A stretch of 64,000 bases of DNA from Sulfitobacter sp. F26169L (GTDB taxonomy: Bacteria > Pseudomonadota > Alphaproteobacteria > Rhodobacterales > Rhodobacteraceae), in assembly GCF_026410285.1 (NCBI RefSeq), contig NZ_JAPMLP010000001.1, positions 682,001-746,000 on the forward strand. The letters run 5' to 3'. The stretch's first letter is position 1. Every line of letters begins with the position of its first letter. Position numbers and translations under genes: made by a program. Below the pieces are notes generated by a model. That model had not been told where the DNA came from. It searched no databases and worked only from the letters and a program-made list of their open reading frames with translations. Of this stretch, positions 56,070 through 64,000 are shown in pieces.

Positions 56070-56869
56070 TATCCGAAAGGGGGCTCAGTTTTAGCTTGGA
56101 TGCTTGATACAAACTGATCAATCTGTCGGAGCTGCAAAATTTTTGGATTATCGTTTATCGTAATCTTCTGTTTTCTGAACATTAGCCAAAAAGCAAATCT
56201 GAATTCTTGTTCTTCAAGAAATTTAAGCGGCTTTATAAATGGAATAGATGATTTTAGTTCTCTAATCTTTTCAACGGGATAGCTTCTTTCATCCTCGATA
56301 AGAACCTCCCGATTAGTATAATCCACCGCTCTCATATCCATCTGTAGCGCTAGACCCTCACTAAGCTCTTTAAATGTGTATTTTTTTACTAAATCAGGAG
56401 GGAGGTCTTTGATTGAAATTTTACTCCAAAGTAACGCGCCTAAAAAATTGCCAAACTCCTGAATTTTTTCCCCAGAAACCATCCATTTACTATCATGTGC
56501 CTCGGATATGTTGCCAGCAGCGCTATCGCTTAATGAGACACAGAAGATCCAGCAATTATTGGCTGACCCTTTCAAGGTAACATCCTCGACCGAGATGTTA
56601 TCTTTATTAAGAGCCATTCTACCGATATGTGCTGATCCACCGGAAGCAAACTCAAATTCTGAAATCCACTCATTTGAAACAGGTGTTAGTCGAGGAAAGC
56701 GTATTTTGAAATCGAATTCACCTTCGCCTGCATCCCTAAGAAGTTCATTTTCCTCTTCACGAAAACCCCAAAGAGTGCCGATGCGGAGCGTGTTGCACCC
56801 TTTCGTTATATCATACTTCAATGGACAAAGTTTAAAGAGCGGTCTCGGACTAAAATCAATTAATTTCAT
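56069..56869 (-). CDS. AT-rich accessory gene, unknown function
   Basis: A 266-residue soluble protein with no signal or membrane segment. Its base composition is clearly lower in GC than every neighbour and it uses A/T-ending codons (AAA, TTT, ATA), pointing to recent transfer. The layout LFKLCPLKYDITKGCNTLRIGTLWGFREEENELLRDAGEGEFDF near the N-terminus and KFLEEQEFRFAFWL near the C-terminus is reminiscent of DUF2971-like proteins found in accessory and phage-linked loci; this is a weak resemblance only. It stands alone between the carboxypeptidase gene and gyrA. Confidence 0.7.
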   Translation of the reverse strand: MKLIDFSPRPLFKLCPLKYDITKGCNTLRIGTLWGFREEENELLRDAGEGEFDFKIRFPRLTPVSNEWISEFEFASGGSAHIGRMALNKDNISVEDVTLKGSANNCWIFCVSLSDSAAGNISEAHDSKWMVSGEKIQEFGNFLGALLWSKISIKDLPPDLVKKYTFKELSEGLALQMDMRAVDYTNREVLIEDERSYPVEKIRELKSSIPFIKPLKFLEEQEFRFAFWLMFRKQKITINDNPKILQLRQIDQFVSSIQAKTEPPFG

Positions 56870-56989
56870 ATTATAACCCCTTCAGTAATAGAAATTTTAT
56901 GTCTCAATCCCTTAAGTAAAGGATGCTTGCATTGCCATGGTGGTGCGGCCCGAAATGTAGCTCAGTCTGCACAACTGCCATTTGAGGAT

Positions 56990-57015
56990 GTTCCCAAAAC
57001 CCCCATTTTTGGCAC
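56990..57015. repeat. Right hairpin of the AT-rich insert
   Basis: GTTCCCAAAAC...TTTTTGGCAC resembles the left hairpin at 56044-56069 in the same orientation (19 of 26 aligned positions identical, differences mainly in the loop). The arms still pair imperfectly (CCAAAA/TTTTGG). The two copies enclose the AT-rich gene and about 120 bp of its upstream region. Confidence 0.5.
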
Positions 57016-57145
57016 AATTGTAAACGTGCTCTTTTCTCGCTGCCAAAAACTTCGTTCAAAACCTAACAAGTTGTTGAAGGTTTTTTAACAGCTGCAATTA
57101 CCCTAACCGACAGTAAGACGGAAAAAGGCCAGCGCGCCTAAACGC

Positions 57146-57178
57146 AAAAGAGCCGCTTCAGCTAGAAGCGGCTCTTTT
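57146..57178 (-). terminator. gyrA terminator
   Basis: A 14-bp stem AAAAGAGCCGCTTC (57146-57159) / GAAGCGGCTCTTTT (57165-57178) with a 5-base loop, 36 bp after the gyrA stop. The A/T-rich base of the stem gives a T-run on either strand, so it should work bidirectionally. Confidence 0.85.
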
Positions 57179-57213
57179 GTTATTTTCACTAGCGTTGTAG
57201 ATCAGTCAGCACT

Positions 57214-59967
57214 CTAAGGTGCGCCGTTTTCATCATCCTCTACATCGTCAGTCGCTTCGGCAATCCAAGCGACCGATACAACTTCCTCGCCTTTGCCGGT
57301 GTTAAACACTTTCACCCCACCAGCGGAGCGTGAGCGGAATGAAATCCCCTCGACCGGCACGCGGATCGACTGGCCTTTGGACGTGGCCAGCATGATCTGG
57401 TCATCCATTTCTACAGGGAAGGAGGCCACGATCTCGCCCAGCGGCAGACCTTTGGTCCATGCCGTCACACCCATGCCACCACGTCCGCGCAGCGGATAAT
57501 CATGGCTGGAGCTGAGCTTGCCCGCGCCGCCTGCGGTGATTGTCAGGATCAGGTTTTCAGACGCTGACATTTCTGCATAACGTTCAAGCGAAATTGTAGC
57601 ATTTGCATCCACATTTTCATCCTCGACCGTGTCGGCATCATCGGCCAGCCCCGCAACCGCGCGGCGCCTCTTGAGATATGCGTAACGCTCGCTACTCTCG
57701 GCATCGAAGTGGCGGATGATCGACATGGATACAACCCTGTCATCCCCGGACAATTTGATGCCGCGCACACCAACGGAATTGCGGCTGTTGAAAACGCGCA
57801 CATCCGTGGCACGGAACCGGATCGCACGGCCCGAATTTGTGACCAGCATCACATCATCATCGTGGCTGGCAATACGGGCATTGATCAGCGTGGTGCCTTC
57901 ATGCTCGTCCTCGAACTTCATCGCGATCTTGCCGTTGCGCATGACATTGGTGAAATCGGACAGTTTGTTGCGGCGCACGGTGCCGGCAGAGGTGGCAAAG
58001 ACCACCTGCAAATCGTCCCATTCCTTCTCGTCACGGTCCACGGGCATAATCGCTGCAATGGATACGCCCACGGGGATCGGCAGGATATTTACAATTGCCT
58101 TGCCTTTGGAGGTACGTCCACCCTGCGGCAAACGCCATGTCTTGAGTTTGTACACCATGCCATCGGTGGTGAAGAACAGGAGCTGTGTGTGAGTGTTGGC
58201 AACAAACAGCGTTGTTACAACATCTTCTTCTTTGGTCGCCATGCCGGACACGCCTTTGCCACCGCGGCGCTGGCTGCGGAAATCGGCAAGGGGGGTGCGC
58301 TTGATATACCCACCGGACGTGACGGTTACGACCATGTCTTCACGCTCGATCAGGTCTTCGTCGTCCATATCGCCGGACCAGTCGACAATTTGCGTACGGC
58401 GCGGCACGGCAAACAGTTCTTTCACCTCGGCCAGTTCATCGCGGATGATGCCCATGATCCGGTCACGGCTGCCCAGAATCTCAAGGTACTCCTTGATCTT
58501 GGCGGCAAGTTCTTCCAACTCGTCGGTGACTTCTTTTACACCGATCTGGGTCAGACGTTGCAGGCGCAGCTCAAGGATCGCGCGGGCCTGGGTTTCGGAC
58601 AGGTTATAGGTGCCGTCCTCGTTGGCGGTATGTGTCGGATCATCGATCAGGGCGATGTATTCAAGAATACCGGCAGCGGGCCAACGGCGTGTCATCAGCT
58701 TTTCGCGCGCTTCGGATGCATCGGCGGAGGCGCGGATTGTTGCGACAACTTCGTCGATATTGGTAACCGCTACGGCCAGACCACACAGGATATGGCTGCG
58801 CTCGCGCGCTTTGCGCAGCAGATAGGCGGTGCGACGTGCGACAACATCTTCGCGGAAATCGATAAAGGAGGTGAGGAAGCGGCGCAGCGTCAGCGTTTCG
58901 GGCCGCCCACCGTTCAGCGCCAGCATGTTACAGCCGAAGTAGGTTTGCATCGGCGTAAAGCGGAACAGCTGGTTCATCACAACTTCGGCTGTTGCGTCGC
59001 GCTTCAGCTCAACCACAACCCGCACACCGTTGCGGTCGGATTCGTCCTGAACGTGGGCAATGCCTTCAATTTTCTTTTCGCGCGCCTGTTCGGCAATCCG
59101 CTCGATCATGGTGGCCTTGTTCACCTGATAGGGAATTTCGTCGATCACAATCGCCCAGCGGTCCTTACGAATTTCCTCGATGCGGGTCTTGGAGCGGATG
59201 ATTACACTCCCGCGCCCCTCAAGGTAGGCTTTGCGCGCGCCCGAGCGGCCCAGCATGATGCCACCGGTGGGGAAATCGGGGCCGGGAACATACTCGATCA
59301 ATTCTTCTGACGTCAGGTCAGGGTTTTCGATCAGTGCCAGACAGGCATCAATCACTTCGCCCAGGTTGTGCGGCGGGATATTGGTGGCCATGCCGACAGC
59401 AATACCGCCAGCACCATTGACCAGCATATTCGGGAAACGGGCAGGCAGCACAGACGGCTCTTGCTGTTTACCGTCGTAATTGTCCTGGAAATCCACGGTA
59501 TCTTTGTCGATGTCCGCCAACAAATAAGCGGCGGGTTTGTCCATGCGTACTTCGGTATAGCGCATCGCCGCGGCGTTATCGCCATCCATCGAGCCAAAGT
59601 TGCCCTGACCATCCAGCAATGGCAACGACATGGAGAAATCCTGAGCCATCCGCACCAGCGCATCATAGATCGCGCTGTCACCGTGCGGGTGGTACTGGCC
59701 CATCACATCACCAACGGGGCGCGCCGATTTACGGTAAGGTTTGTCATGCGTATTGCCTGTCTCGTGCATGGCAAAAAGAATGCGCCGGTGAACGGGTTTC
59801 AGACCGTCACGCAGATCGGGAATGGCGCGGGACACAATGACCGACATCGCATAATCGAGATAGCTTGTGCGCATCTCGTGTTCGATCGTGACCGAAGGCC
59901 CGTCATACACGGGCCGCTCGGGGCGATTTTCGTCATCGTTCTCAGGTGTTTCCGGCGTATCGCTCAA
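57214..59967 (-). CDS. gyrA: DNA gyrase subunit A
   Basis: A 917-residue type IIA topoisomerase subunit. The catalytic Tyr137 is in [12 protein letters not shown], and the quinolone-resistance region reads [17 protein letters not shown] with Ser98 and Asp102 at the E. coli 83 and 87 positions, the susceptible-type residues. The GyrA box is [10 protein letters not shown]. An acidic insert (about [23 protein letters not shown]) lies in the C-terminal beta-propeller, as in other Rhodobacterales. The tail is acidic ([14 protein letters not shown]). Confidence 0.97.
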   Translation of the reverse strand: MSDTPETPENDDENRPERPVYDGPSVTIEHEMRTSYLDYAMSVIVSRAIPDLRDGLKPVHRRILFAMHETGNTHDKPYRKSARPVGDVMGQYHPHGDSAIYDALVRMAQDFSMSLPLLDGQGNFGSMDGDNAAAMRYTEVRMDKPAAYLLADIDKDTVDFQDNYDGKQQEPSVLPARFPNMLVNGAGGIAVGMATNIPPHNLGEVIDACLALIENPDLTSEELIEYVPGPDFPTGGIMLGRSGARKAYLEGRGSVIIRSKTRIEEIRKDRWAIVIDEIPYQVNKATMIERIAEQAREKKIEGIAHVQDESDRNGVRVVVELKRDATAEVVMNQLFRFTPMQTYFGCNMLALNGGRPETLTLRRFLTSFIDFREDVVARRTAYLLRKARERSHILCGLAVAVTNIDEVVATIRASADASEAREKLMTRRWPAAGILEYIALIDDPTHTANEDGTYNLSETQARAILELRLQRLTQIGVKEVTDELEELAAKIKEYLEILGSRDRIMGIIRDELAEVKELFAVPRRTQIVDWSGDMDDEDLIEREDMVVTVTSGGYIKRTPLADFRSQRRGGKGVSGMATKEEDVVTTLFVANTHTQLLFFTTDGMVYKLKTWRLPQGGRTSKGKAIVNILPIPVGVSIAAIMPVDRDEKEWDDLQVVFATSAGTVRRNKLSDFTNVMRNGKIAMKFEDEHEGTTLINARIASHDDDVMLVTNSGRAIRFRATDVRVFNSRNSVGVRGIKLSGDDRVVSMSIIRHFDAESSERYAYLKRRRAVAGLADDADTVEDENVDANATISLERYAEMSASENLILTITAGGAGKLSSSHDYPLRGRGGMGVTAWTKGLPLGEIVASFPVEMDDQIMLATSKGQSIRVPVEGISFRSRSAGGVKVFNTGKGEEVVSVAWIAEATDDVEDDENGAP

Positions 59968-60243
59968 TGTCTGTCCCAGCTTTGCTGATGTCTTCTATAT
60001 CTTGCGGCAAGGTATAGCGCGAAGCCCAGATAAGGTGCAATGCAATTGCGGGAAAACGGCCCGGTCAATTCCCGAAAAACAACGGATTTTGGCGAAAATC
60101 CACGAATTTCCTACAAATTCGTTTCAAAATGTCGGGCGCGGTTGGAGTGTTCGAATATATCTGCCGGTTTCTGACGCCACGTCACGCCCCTCTACGTCAT
60201 ATCACTGGCTAAACTGCCACCACCCCCAAAGGAGGAAACGACT

Positions 60244-61308
60244 ATGCAGCGTCTGCTCACCGATCACAAAAACATCACCCTCACCCAGCTTGCGGATATA
60301 CCGCGCGCCGGTTTGGCAGACGGGCAGGCGCGCTTGAAGCTGGAAAGTTTCGCGCTGACCGCCAATAACGTCACCTATGCTGCCTCGGGATTTGCAATAG
60401 GGTACTGGCACTTCTTTCCTACAGAGATCGACGGGCAGGGACTGGTACCTGTGTGGGGCACGGCAGAGGTGGTAGAAAGCAACAGCGATGATTTGAAGGT
60501 CGGCGCGCGGCTTTACGGATTTTTTCCGATGGCCGAGGAAGTGGTAATCACACCTCAACCGGACGGACATGGCGGAGTTATAGACGCAGCGCCCCACCGC
60601 GCAGAACTTCCGGCGGTGTACAACCGCTACAGCTCTGTAGGCCCCGCAAATGCCATGCAAGATCACATGCGCGCGTTGCTGCAACCGCTTTTGGCAACGT
60701 CCTATCTGTTGTTTGACTGGTTGATGGATAACGATTGCTTTGGTGCCAGCCAGATCATCATCGGTAGTGCGTCCTCTAAAACCGGACTGGGGCTTTGTAA
60801 GTATCTGGCAGAGCCCGAGGGGCGGGCATACAAGATCGTTGGCCTCACCTCTGCGCGCAATCGCGCCTTTGTGCAGGGATTGGGTGCGTGTGATCAGGTG
60901 TTTACGTATGATCAGATTGCGCAGCTTGATGCAGCACCTTCGGTTTATGTCGATATGTCTGGCAATGCTGTTGTGAAAGCTCAGGTGCATTCAACTCTGG
61001 GTCCGGATCTCAAACACTCCGCCGCAGTGGGGATCAGTCATTGGGATCAGTTCGACCCGAAAACCCAAGTTGAAGGGGTAAAGCCGGAGTTCTTCTTTGC
61101 CCCTGCACAAATCGCCAAACGGCGCGAAGAATGGGGGGCAGGCGTGATCGAAAAACAGATTACCCAAGCATGGAAGCGGCTTGCGGCAGATGCATCAAGC
61201 TGGCTGGATATCAAGGTCCACGCCGGGTTGGGGCAGGCGGCAGAAGTGTACCATACGCTGGCGGATGGCACCGCCAATCCGCGGGACGGGCATATCATCA
61301 CGCTTTAG
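60244..61308 (+). CDS. DUF2855 family protein
   Basis: A 354-residue protein of the DUF2855 family, distant relatives of medium-chain (quinone oxidoreductase-like) reductases. LKLESFALTANNVTYAASGFAIGYWHFFP and VPVWGTAEVVES give the N-terminal part, QIIIGSASSKTGLGLCKYL the likely nucleotide-binding strand-turn, and GISHWDQFDP a conserved block. Substrate unknown. GGAGG is 9 bp before the ATG. It is convergent with the radical SAM gene. Confidence 0.87.
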   Translation: MQRLLTDHKNITLTQLADIPRAGLADGQARLKLESFALTANNVTYAASGFAIGYWHFFPTEIDGQGLVPVWGTAEVVESNSDDLKVGARLYGFFPMAEEVVITPQPDGHGGVIDAAPHRAELPAVYNRYSSVGPANAMQDHMRALLQPLLATSYLLFDWLMDNDCFGASQIIIGSASSKTGLGLCKYLAEPEGRAYKIVGLTSARNRAFVQGLGACDQVFTYDQIAQLDAAPSVYVDMSGNAVVKAQVHSTLGPDLKHSAAVGISHWDQFDPKTQVEGVKPEFFFAPAQIAKRREEWGAGVIEKQITQAWKRLAADASSWLDIKVHAGLGQAAEVYHTLADGTANPRDGHIITL

Positions 61309-61316
61309 CAGGCGCG

Positions 61317-62264
61317 TCAGGCCGAGCAACTTGCCCCGCCAAGCACGCAGAACTTGGCGCAATGGGGGTGGTTCAGCGCAACATCGCGTTCAGCTTCCTC
61401 CAGTGTCTCGCCCAGTTCAAACTCTGGCGCGTAGGGCAGCAGGGTACAGGCTAGCACCGCCAGACGGTCTGCACCGCGTCGCTTAACCACCATACGGGAA
61501 GTGGCGCACATGACATCATCGGGCGACTTGTCCAGTATTCCCCAACAAGCGGTCGTAATTTCGGGCACATCAACGCTTTCGTCCATTTCGGGAAAGAGCA
61601 CCGTCATTCCGCTGTCTTGCGCATCGATGTCAAACCTGTGCTCGGCATAAAAGGCTGCGTAACCCGCGCGACTGTCTTCATCGCTGTCCCCGAACACAGA
61701 CCGCCCCGCAACTGCCAAGCGAAATCCGTTCTCCGAAAGCCACTTCATTCCTGTAACAGTTTTGTCAAACGCTCCCGCGCCGCGCTCGGCATCGTGAAGA
61801 TCACGGCGATAGTGATCAACCGAAATCCGTAACGTCAACTTGTCGGGGTACGCGGCCTGTACCCGCAACAATCCTTCACGCATCTTTTTGCGCATCATCG
61901 GCAACATCGCGTTGGTGAGGATCAGCACATTATAGCCCCGTTCAAGCGCGGCTTCGGTGATATTGATCATGTCGGGGTTCATAAACGGCTCACCGCCGGT
62001 AAAGGCGATTTCGCGCACGTTCCATTTGCGCGCCTCTAGCTGGTCAAGATACCTGCGCACCTCTTCGGCTGTAATATAGACAAGTGCGTCATTTGTCGGG
62101 CTGGACAGGATATAACAGTTGGCGCATTCGATGTTGCACAATGTACCGGTGTTAAACCAGAGGGTTTGCGGATCATTCAGCGCAACGGTGGCACGTGCCT
62201 CGCCAGCGGAGGTAAGTTGAGGGTCTGCAAATTTACCCTGATTTGCCAGTACATTGTCTTTCAT
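61317..62264 (-). CDS. Radical SAM protein with C-terminal cysteine cluster
   Basis: A 315-residue radical SAM enzyme. The CX3CX2C motif is Cys43, Cys47 and Cys50 in TLCNIECANCYILSSPTNDALVYIT, and FTGGEPFMNP is the GGE motif. Further cysteines at the C-terminal side (ACWGILD, VMCATSRM, ACTLLPY, HCAKFCVLGGASCS) suggest an auxiliary Fe-S cluster of SPASM-like type. The substrate is unknown and no precursor peptide gene was seen beside it. The ATG at 62264 has GGAGAC upstream; an in-frame extension to 62411 is rejected. Confidence 0.85.
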   Translation of the reverse strand: MKDNVLANQGKFADPQLTSAGEARATVALNDPQTLWFNTGTLCNIECANCYILSSPTNDALVYITAEEVRRYLDQLEARKWNVREIAFTGGEPFMNPDMINITEAALERGYNVLILTNAMLPMMRKKMREGLLRVQAAYPDKLTLRISVDHYRRDLHDAERGAGAFDKTVTGMKWLSENGFRLAVAGRSVFGDSDEDSRAGYAAFYAEHRFDIDAQDSGMTVLFPEMDESVDVPEITTACWGILDKSPDDVMCATSRMVVKRRGADRLAVLACTLLPYAPEFELGETLEEAERDVALNHPHCAKFCVLGGASCSA

Positions 62265-62512
62265 CCGCCCGTCTCCGCCTTCCGTTTCCTGTTGCACTAG
62301 ATGGGGTAGGCGGTTTGCAAAGGCAAGAAAAGACCAACAGGACCAACGCACGCTGTTGTGAACGGCAAGGTTTCCCATATGTTTACGCCGACCGGCAGAG
62401 ACAGGTTGCATTGTTTCGCGTTATGCTGTGGCATCGCAATGCCACCGCGCTACAACCCGTCGGTATAGGACGTGTTCGTTGCGCGTAAAAATTAAATCAA
62501 AGGCAGAATTCC

Positions 62513-63982
62513 ATGGCTTCACGTGTCATTCCCGTTGACGATTTCGATCTTGTAATCTTTGGCGGCACAGGTGATCTGGCGCGCCGCAAGATTTTACCGG
62601 GGCTTTTCCGCCGGTTTTGCGCAGGGCAGATGCCGCCCAATGCCCGTGTGATCGGCGCTGCCCGCAGCAATCTGGACTCGGACAGCTACCGCCAGATGGT
62701 GCGCGAGGCGATCGGGGAATTTGGCGGTGAGCAGGCGTGTGACGATGCGCATCTGGATGCGTTTCTGGCACGGCTCGAATATCTGGTGATCGACGCGCGC
62801 GGCGATGACGGATGGGAAGAATTACAGACCATGATGCTGGGAACCGACCGCATCGAAGCGTATTATTTCTCTGTTTCGCCTGTGTTGTTCGGAGACATCG
62901 CGGAGCGGCTGCAAAAATGGGGCATGGCGGACAGCCGCGCGCGCATCGTAGTCGAAAAGCCCTTTGGCCGTGATCTGCAAACCGCGCGCGCACTGAACAA
63001 AACACTCGCCACCTATTTCAACGAAGACCAGATTTACCGGATTGATCATTATCTCGGTAAGGAAACCGTACAAAACCTGATGGCTGTACGCTTTGGCAAT
63101 ATGTTGTTCGAGCCTCTGTGGAACAGCCAGTACGTGGACCATATCCAGATTACCGTCGCCGAGACAGTGGGTGTCGGGGGGCGGGGTGAATACTATGACA
63201 AGGCGGGCGCGATGCGCGATATGGTGCAGAACCATCTGATGCAGCTGTTGTGCCTGATCGCGATGGAGCCGCCCGCACGGTTTGCCCCCGATGCCGTACG
63301 TGATGAAAAGCTGAAAGTGATACGGGCGCTTGATCCGGTCGCGCCCTATCATATCGTGCGCGGCCAGTATCAGGCAGACCCCGAAAACGAGGTTGAGCGC
63401 CCCGGCTATCGCACCGCTGTAGACAACCCCAAATCACGCACTGAGTCATTCATCGCCCTGCGCACCGAGATCAGCAACTGGCGGTGGGCAGGCACGCCAT
63501 TCTATTTACGCACTGGCAAACGTCTTGCCGCGCGGTCTTCCGAAATTACCGTGGTGTTCAAAGATACCCCGCACAACATTTTTGGCGAAGATGCAGGCCG
63601 GCACCGCAATGTTCTTTCAATCCTGTTGCAACCCAACGAGGGTATCACATTGGGCGTGACCATCAAGGAGCCGGGACCGGGGGGAATGCGCCTGATTGAC
63701 GTACCCCTTGACATGAGCTTTGCTGAAACGCTTGGTGATGACGACGTAGATCATGTGGATGCTTACGAAAGGCTGATTATGGATGTCATACGGGGCAACC
63801 AGACCCTATTCATGCGCGGCGACGAAGTGGAAGCGGCATGGGCGTGGACTGATCCGATTATTGAGGGTTGGGAAGCACGTAACGACGTGCCGAAACCGTA
63901 TGACCATGGTAGCACGGGGCCAACAGACGCAACCGATCTGATGCGCAGGGAGGGCCGTAAATGGCAGAAGATAACACAATGA
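62513..63982 (+). CDS. zwf: Glucose-6-phosphate 1-dehydrogenase
   Basis: First step of the Entner-Doudoroff and oxidative pentose phosphate routes. It has 489 residues, with the N-terminal dinucleotide motif IFGGTGDLARRKILPGLF and the active-site signature RIDHYLGKE. Later blocks KRLAARSSEITVVFK and RLIMDVIRGNQTLFMRGDEVEAAW are family-typical. Its stop overlaps the ATG of the next gene, giving the start of a carbohydrate operon. Confidence 0.97.
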   Translation: MASRVIPVDDFDLVIFGGTGDLARRKILPGLFRRFCAGQMPPNARVIGAARSNLDSDSYRQMVREAIGEFGGEQACDDAHLDAFLARLEYLVIDARGDDGWEELQTMMLGTDRIEAYYFSVSPVLFGDIAERLQKWGMADSRARIVVEKPFGRDLQTARALNKTLATYFNEDQIYRIDHYLGKETVQNLMAVRFGNMLFEPLWNSQYVDHIQITVAETVGVGGRGEYYDKAGAMRDMVQNHLMQLLCLIAMEPPARFAPDAVRDEKLKVIRALDPVAPYHIVRGQYQADPENEVERPGYRTAVDNPKSRTESFIALRTEISNWRWAGTPFYLRTGKRLAARSSEITVVFKDTPHNIFGEDAGRHRNVLSILLQPNEGITLGVTIKEPGPGGMRLIDVPLDMSFAETLGDDDVDHVDAYERLIMDVIRGNQTLFMRGDEVEAAWAWTDPIIEGWEARNDVPKPYDHGSTGPTDATDLMRREGRKWQKITQ

Positions 63983-64000
63983 ATATAGTTGAATACCCCG
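63979..64000 (+). CDS. pgl: Probable 6-phosphogluconolactonase, first codons
   Basis: Only seven codons (MNIVEYP) lie in the window. The ATG overlaps the zwf TGA in ATGA. In Rhodobacterales zwf is normally followed by pgl, whose product often starts with a similar short FxEYxD-like strand, so the call rests on position. Confidence 0.5.

Larger units (their letters stand above)
56870..57213. other. Gene-free stretch between the AT-rich gene and gyrA
   Basis: 344 bp without a credible reading frame. It holds the right hairpin of the insert (56990-57015), a tRNA D-arm-like string at 56956-56970 that does not fold into a tRNA, and the gyrA terminator (57146-57178). The rest is unassigned. Confidence 0.6.

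Noticed and set aside
56956..56970. tRNA-like string TGTAGCTCAGTCTGC
   Set aside because: It resembles a tRNA D-arm, but no acceptor stem, anticodon arm or TPsiC arm follows; at most a relic, more likely chance.
57709..59310. 533-codon reading frame antisense to gyrA
   Set aside because: It lies entirely within gyrA, has low-complexity His/Gln/Gly-rich translation and no ribosome site; a shadow frame.
1..64000. CRISPR arrays, prophage, insertion sequences, rRNA or tRNA genes
   Set aside because: No regularly spaced direct repeats, phage structural genes, transposase frames, or complete tRNA/rRNA signatures were seen on either strand.

Overview
The window is 64 kb of chromosome from an alphaproteobacterium, most likely a marine member of the Rhodobacterales (Roseobacter group). 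This is inferred from the fused ispDF gene, the conserved run dusB-ntrB-ntrC-ntrY-ntrX-trkA-trkH-hfq-hflX, an NtrC that has lost the sigma54 contact loop, DUF6456/DUF6477 family proteins, an apparently zinc-free HemB, and a zwf-pgl start. Almost all of it is compact, GC-rich housekeeping DNA with many 4-bp ATGA/GTGA gene overlaps. No rRNA, tRNA, intact insertion sequence, prophage or CRISPR array was seen.

Layout. 1-4806 (all minus): 5' part of metA, a P-loop protein, two EamA/DMT exporters, guaA. 4851-4914: first copy of a three-copy intergenic hairpin element. 5029-8207: a non-pyrrolysine MttB-family methyltransferase, a DUF6477 protein, and a DUF6456 helix-turn-helix regulator whose leader carries an inverted repeat and two CtrA-like half-site pairs. 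8306-11841: lipA, hpt with a small membrane protein, a COQ10/RatA START protein and an MmgE/PrpD protein. 11883-12705: wreck of an ammonium transporter gene (amt). 12865-14943 (minus): ispDF-pgpA-cinA, translationally coupled. 15152-27112 (plus): dusB, the two nitrogen two-component systems NtrBC and NtrYX, the potassium uptake pair TrkA/TrkH, Hfq and HflX.

27183-34703: a DUF2177 membrane protein, RluE-type pseudouridine synthase, penicillin acylase family hydrolase, beta-hydroxyacid dehydrogenase, SYLF lipoprotein, MgtC/SapB protein, hemB and a conserved membrane protein. 34737-45110: mfd, a Bcr/CflA-like MFS exporter, a small cytidylyltransferase, a FrnE/DsbA protein, an AMP-dependent ligase, an XRE-cupin regulator, an orphan peptide-binding protein, and a previously unannotated candidate sRNA with its own promoter and terminator. 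45239-55931: bdhA, patatin, DUF502, the psuK-psuG pseudouridine module, a divergent DUF4198 / HupE-UreJ pair whose start codons overlap inside a 12-bp palindrome, a ThiE-like protein, trmJ, ctaA and an M32 carboxypeptidase. 56044-57015: an AT-rich single-gene insert of unknown function bracketed by two similar hairpins. 57214-64000: gyrA, a DUF2855 protein, a radical SAM protein, zwf and the first codons of what is probably pgl.

Functionally, the centre of the window combines nitrogen sensing (NtrB/C, NtrY/X), K+ homeostasis and RNA-based control (Hfq). The decayed amt suggests that one ammonium-uptake gene has been lost. The strongest leads for something undescribed are the sRNA at 45034-45110, the hairpin-bracketed AT-rich gene, the overlapping divergent start codons, and the three-copy hairpin element with conserved flanks and variable stems.
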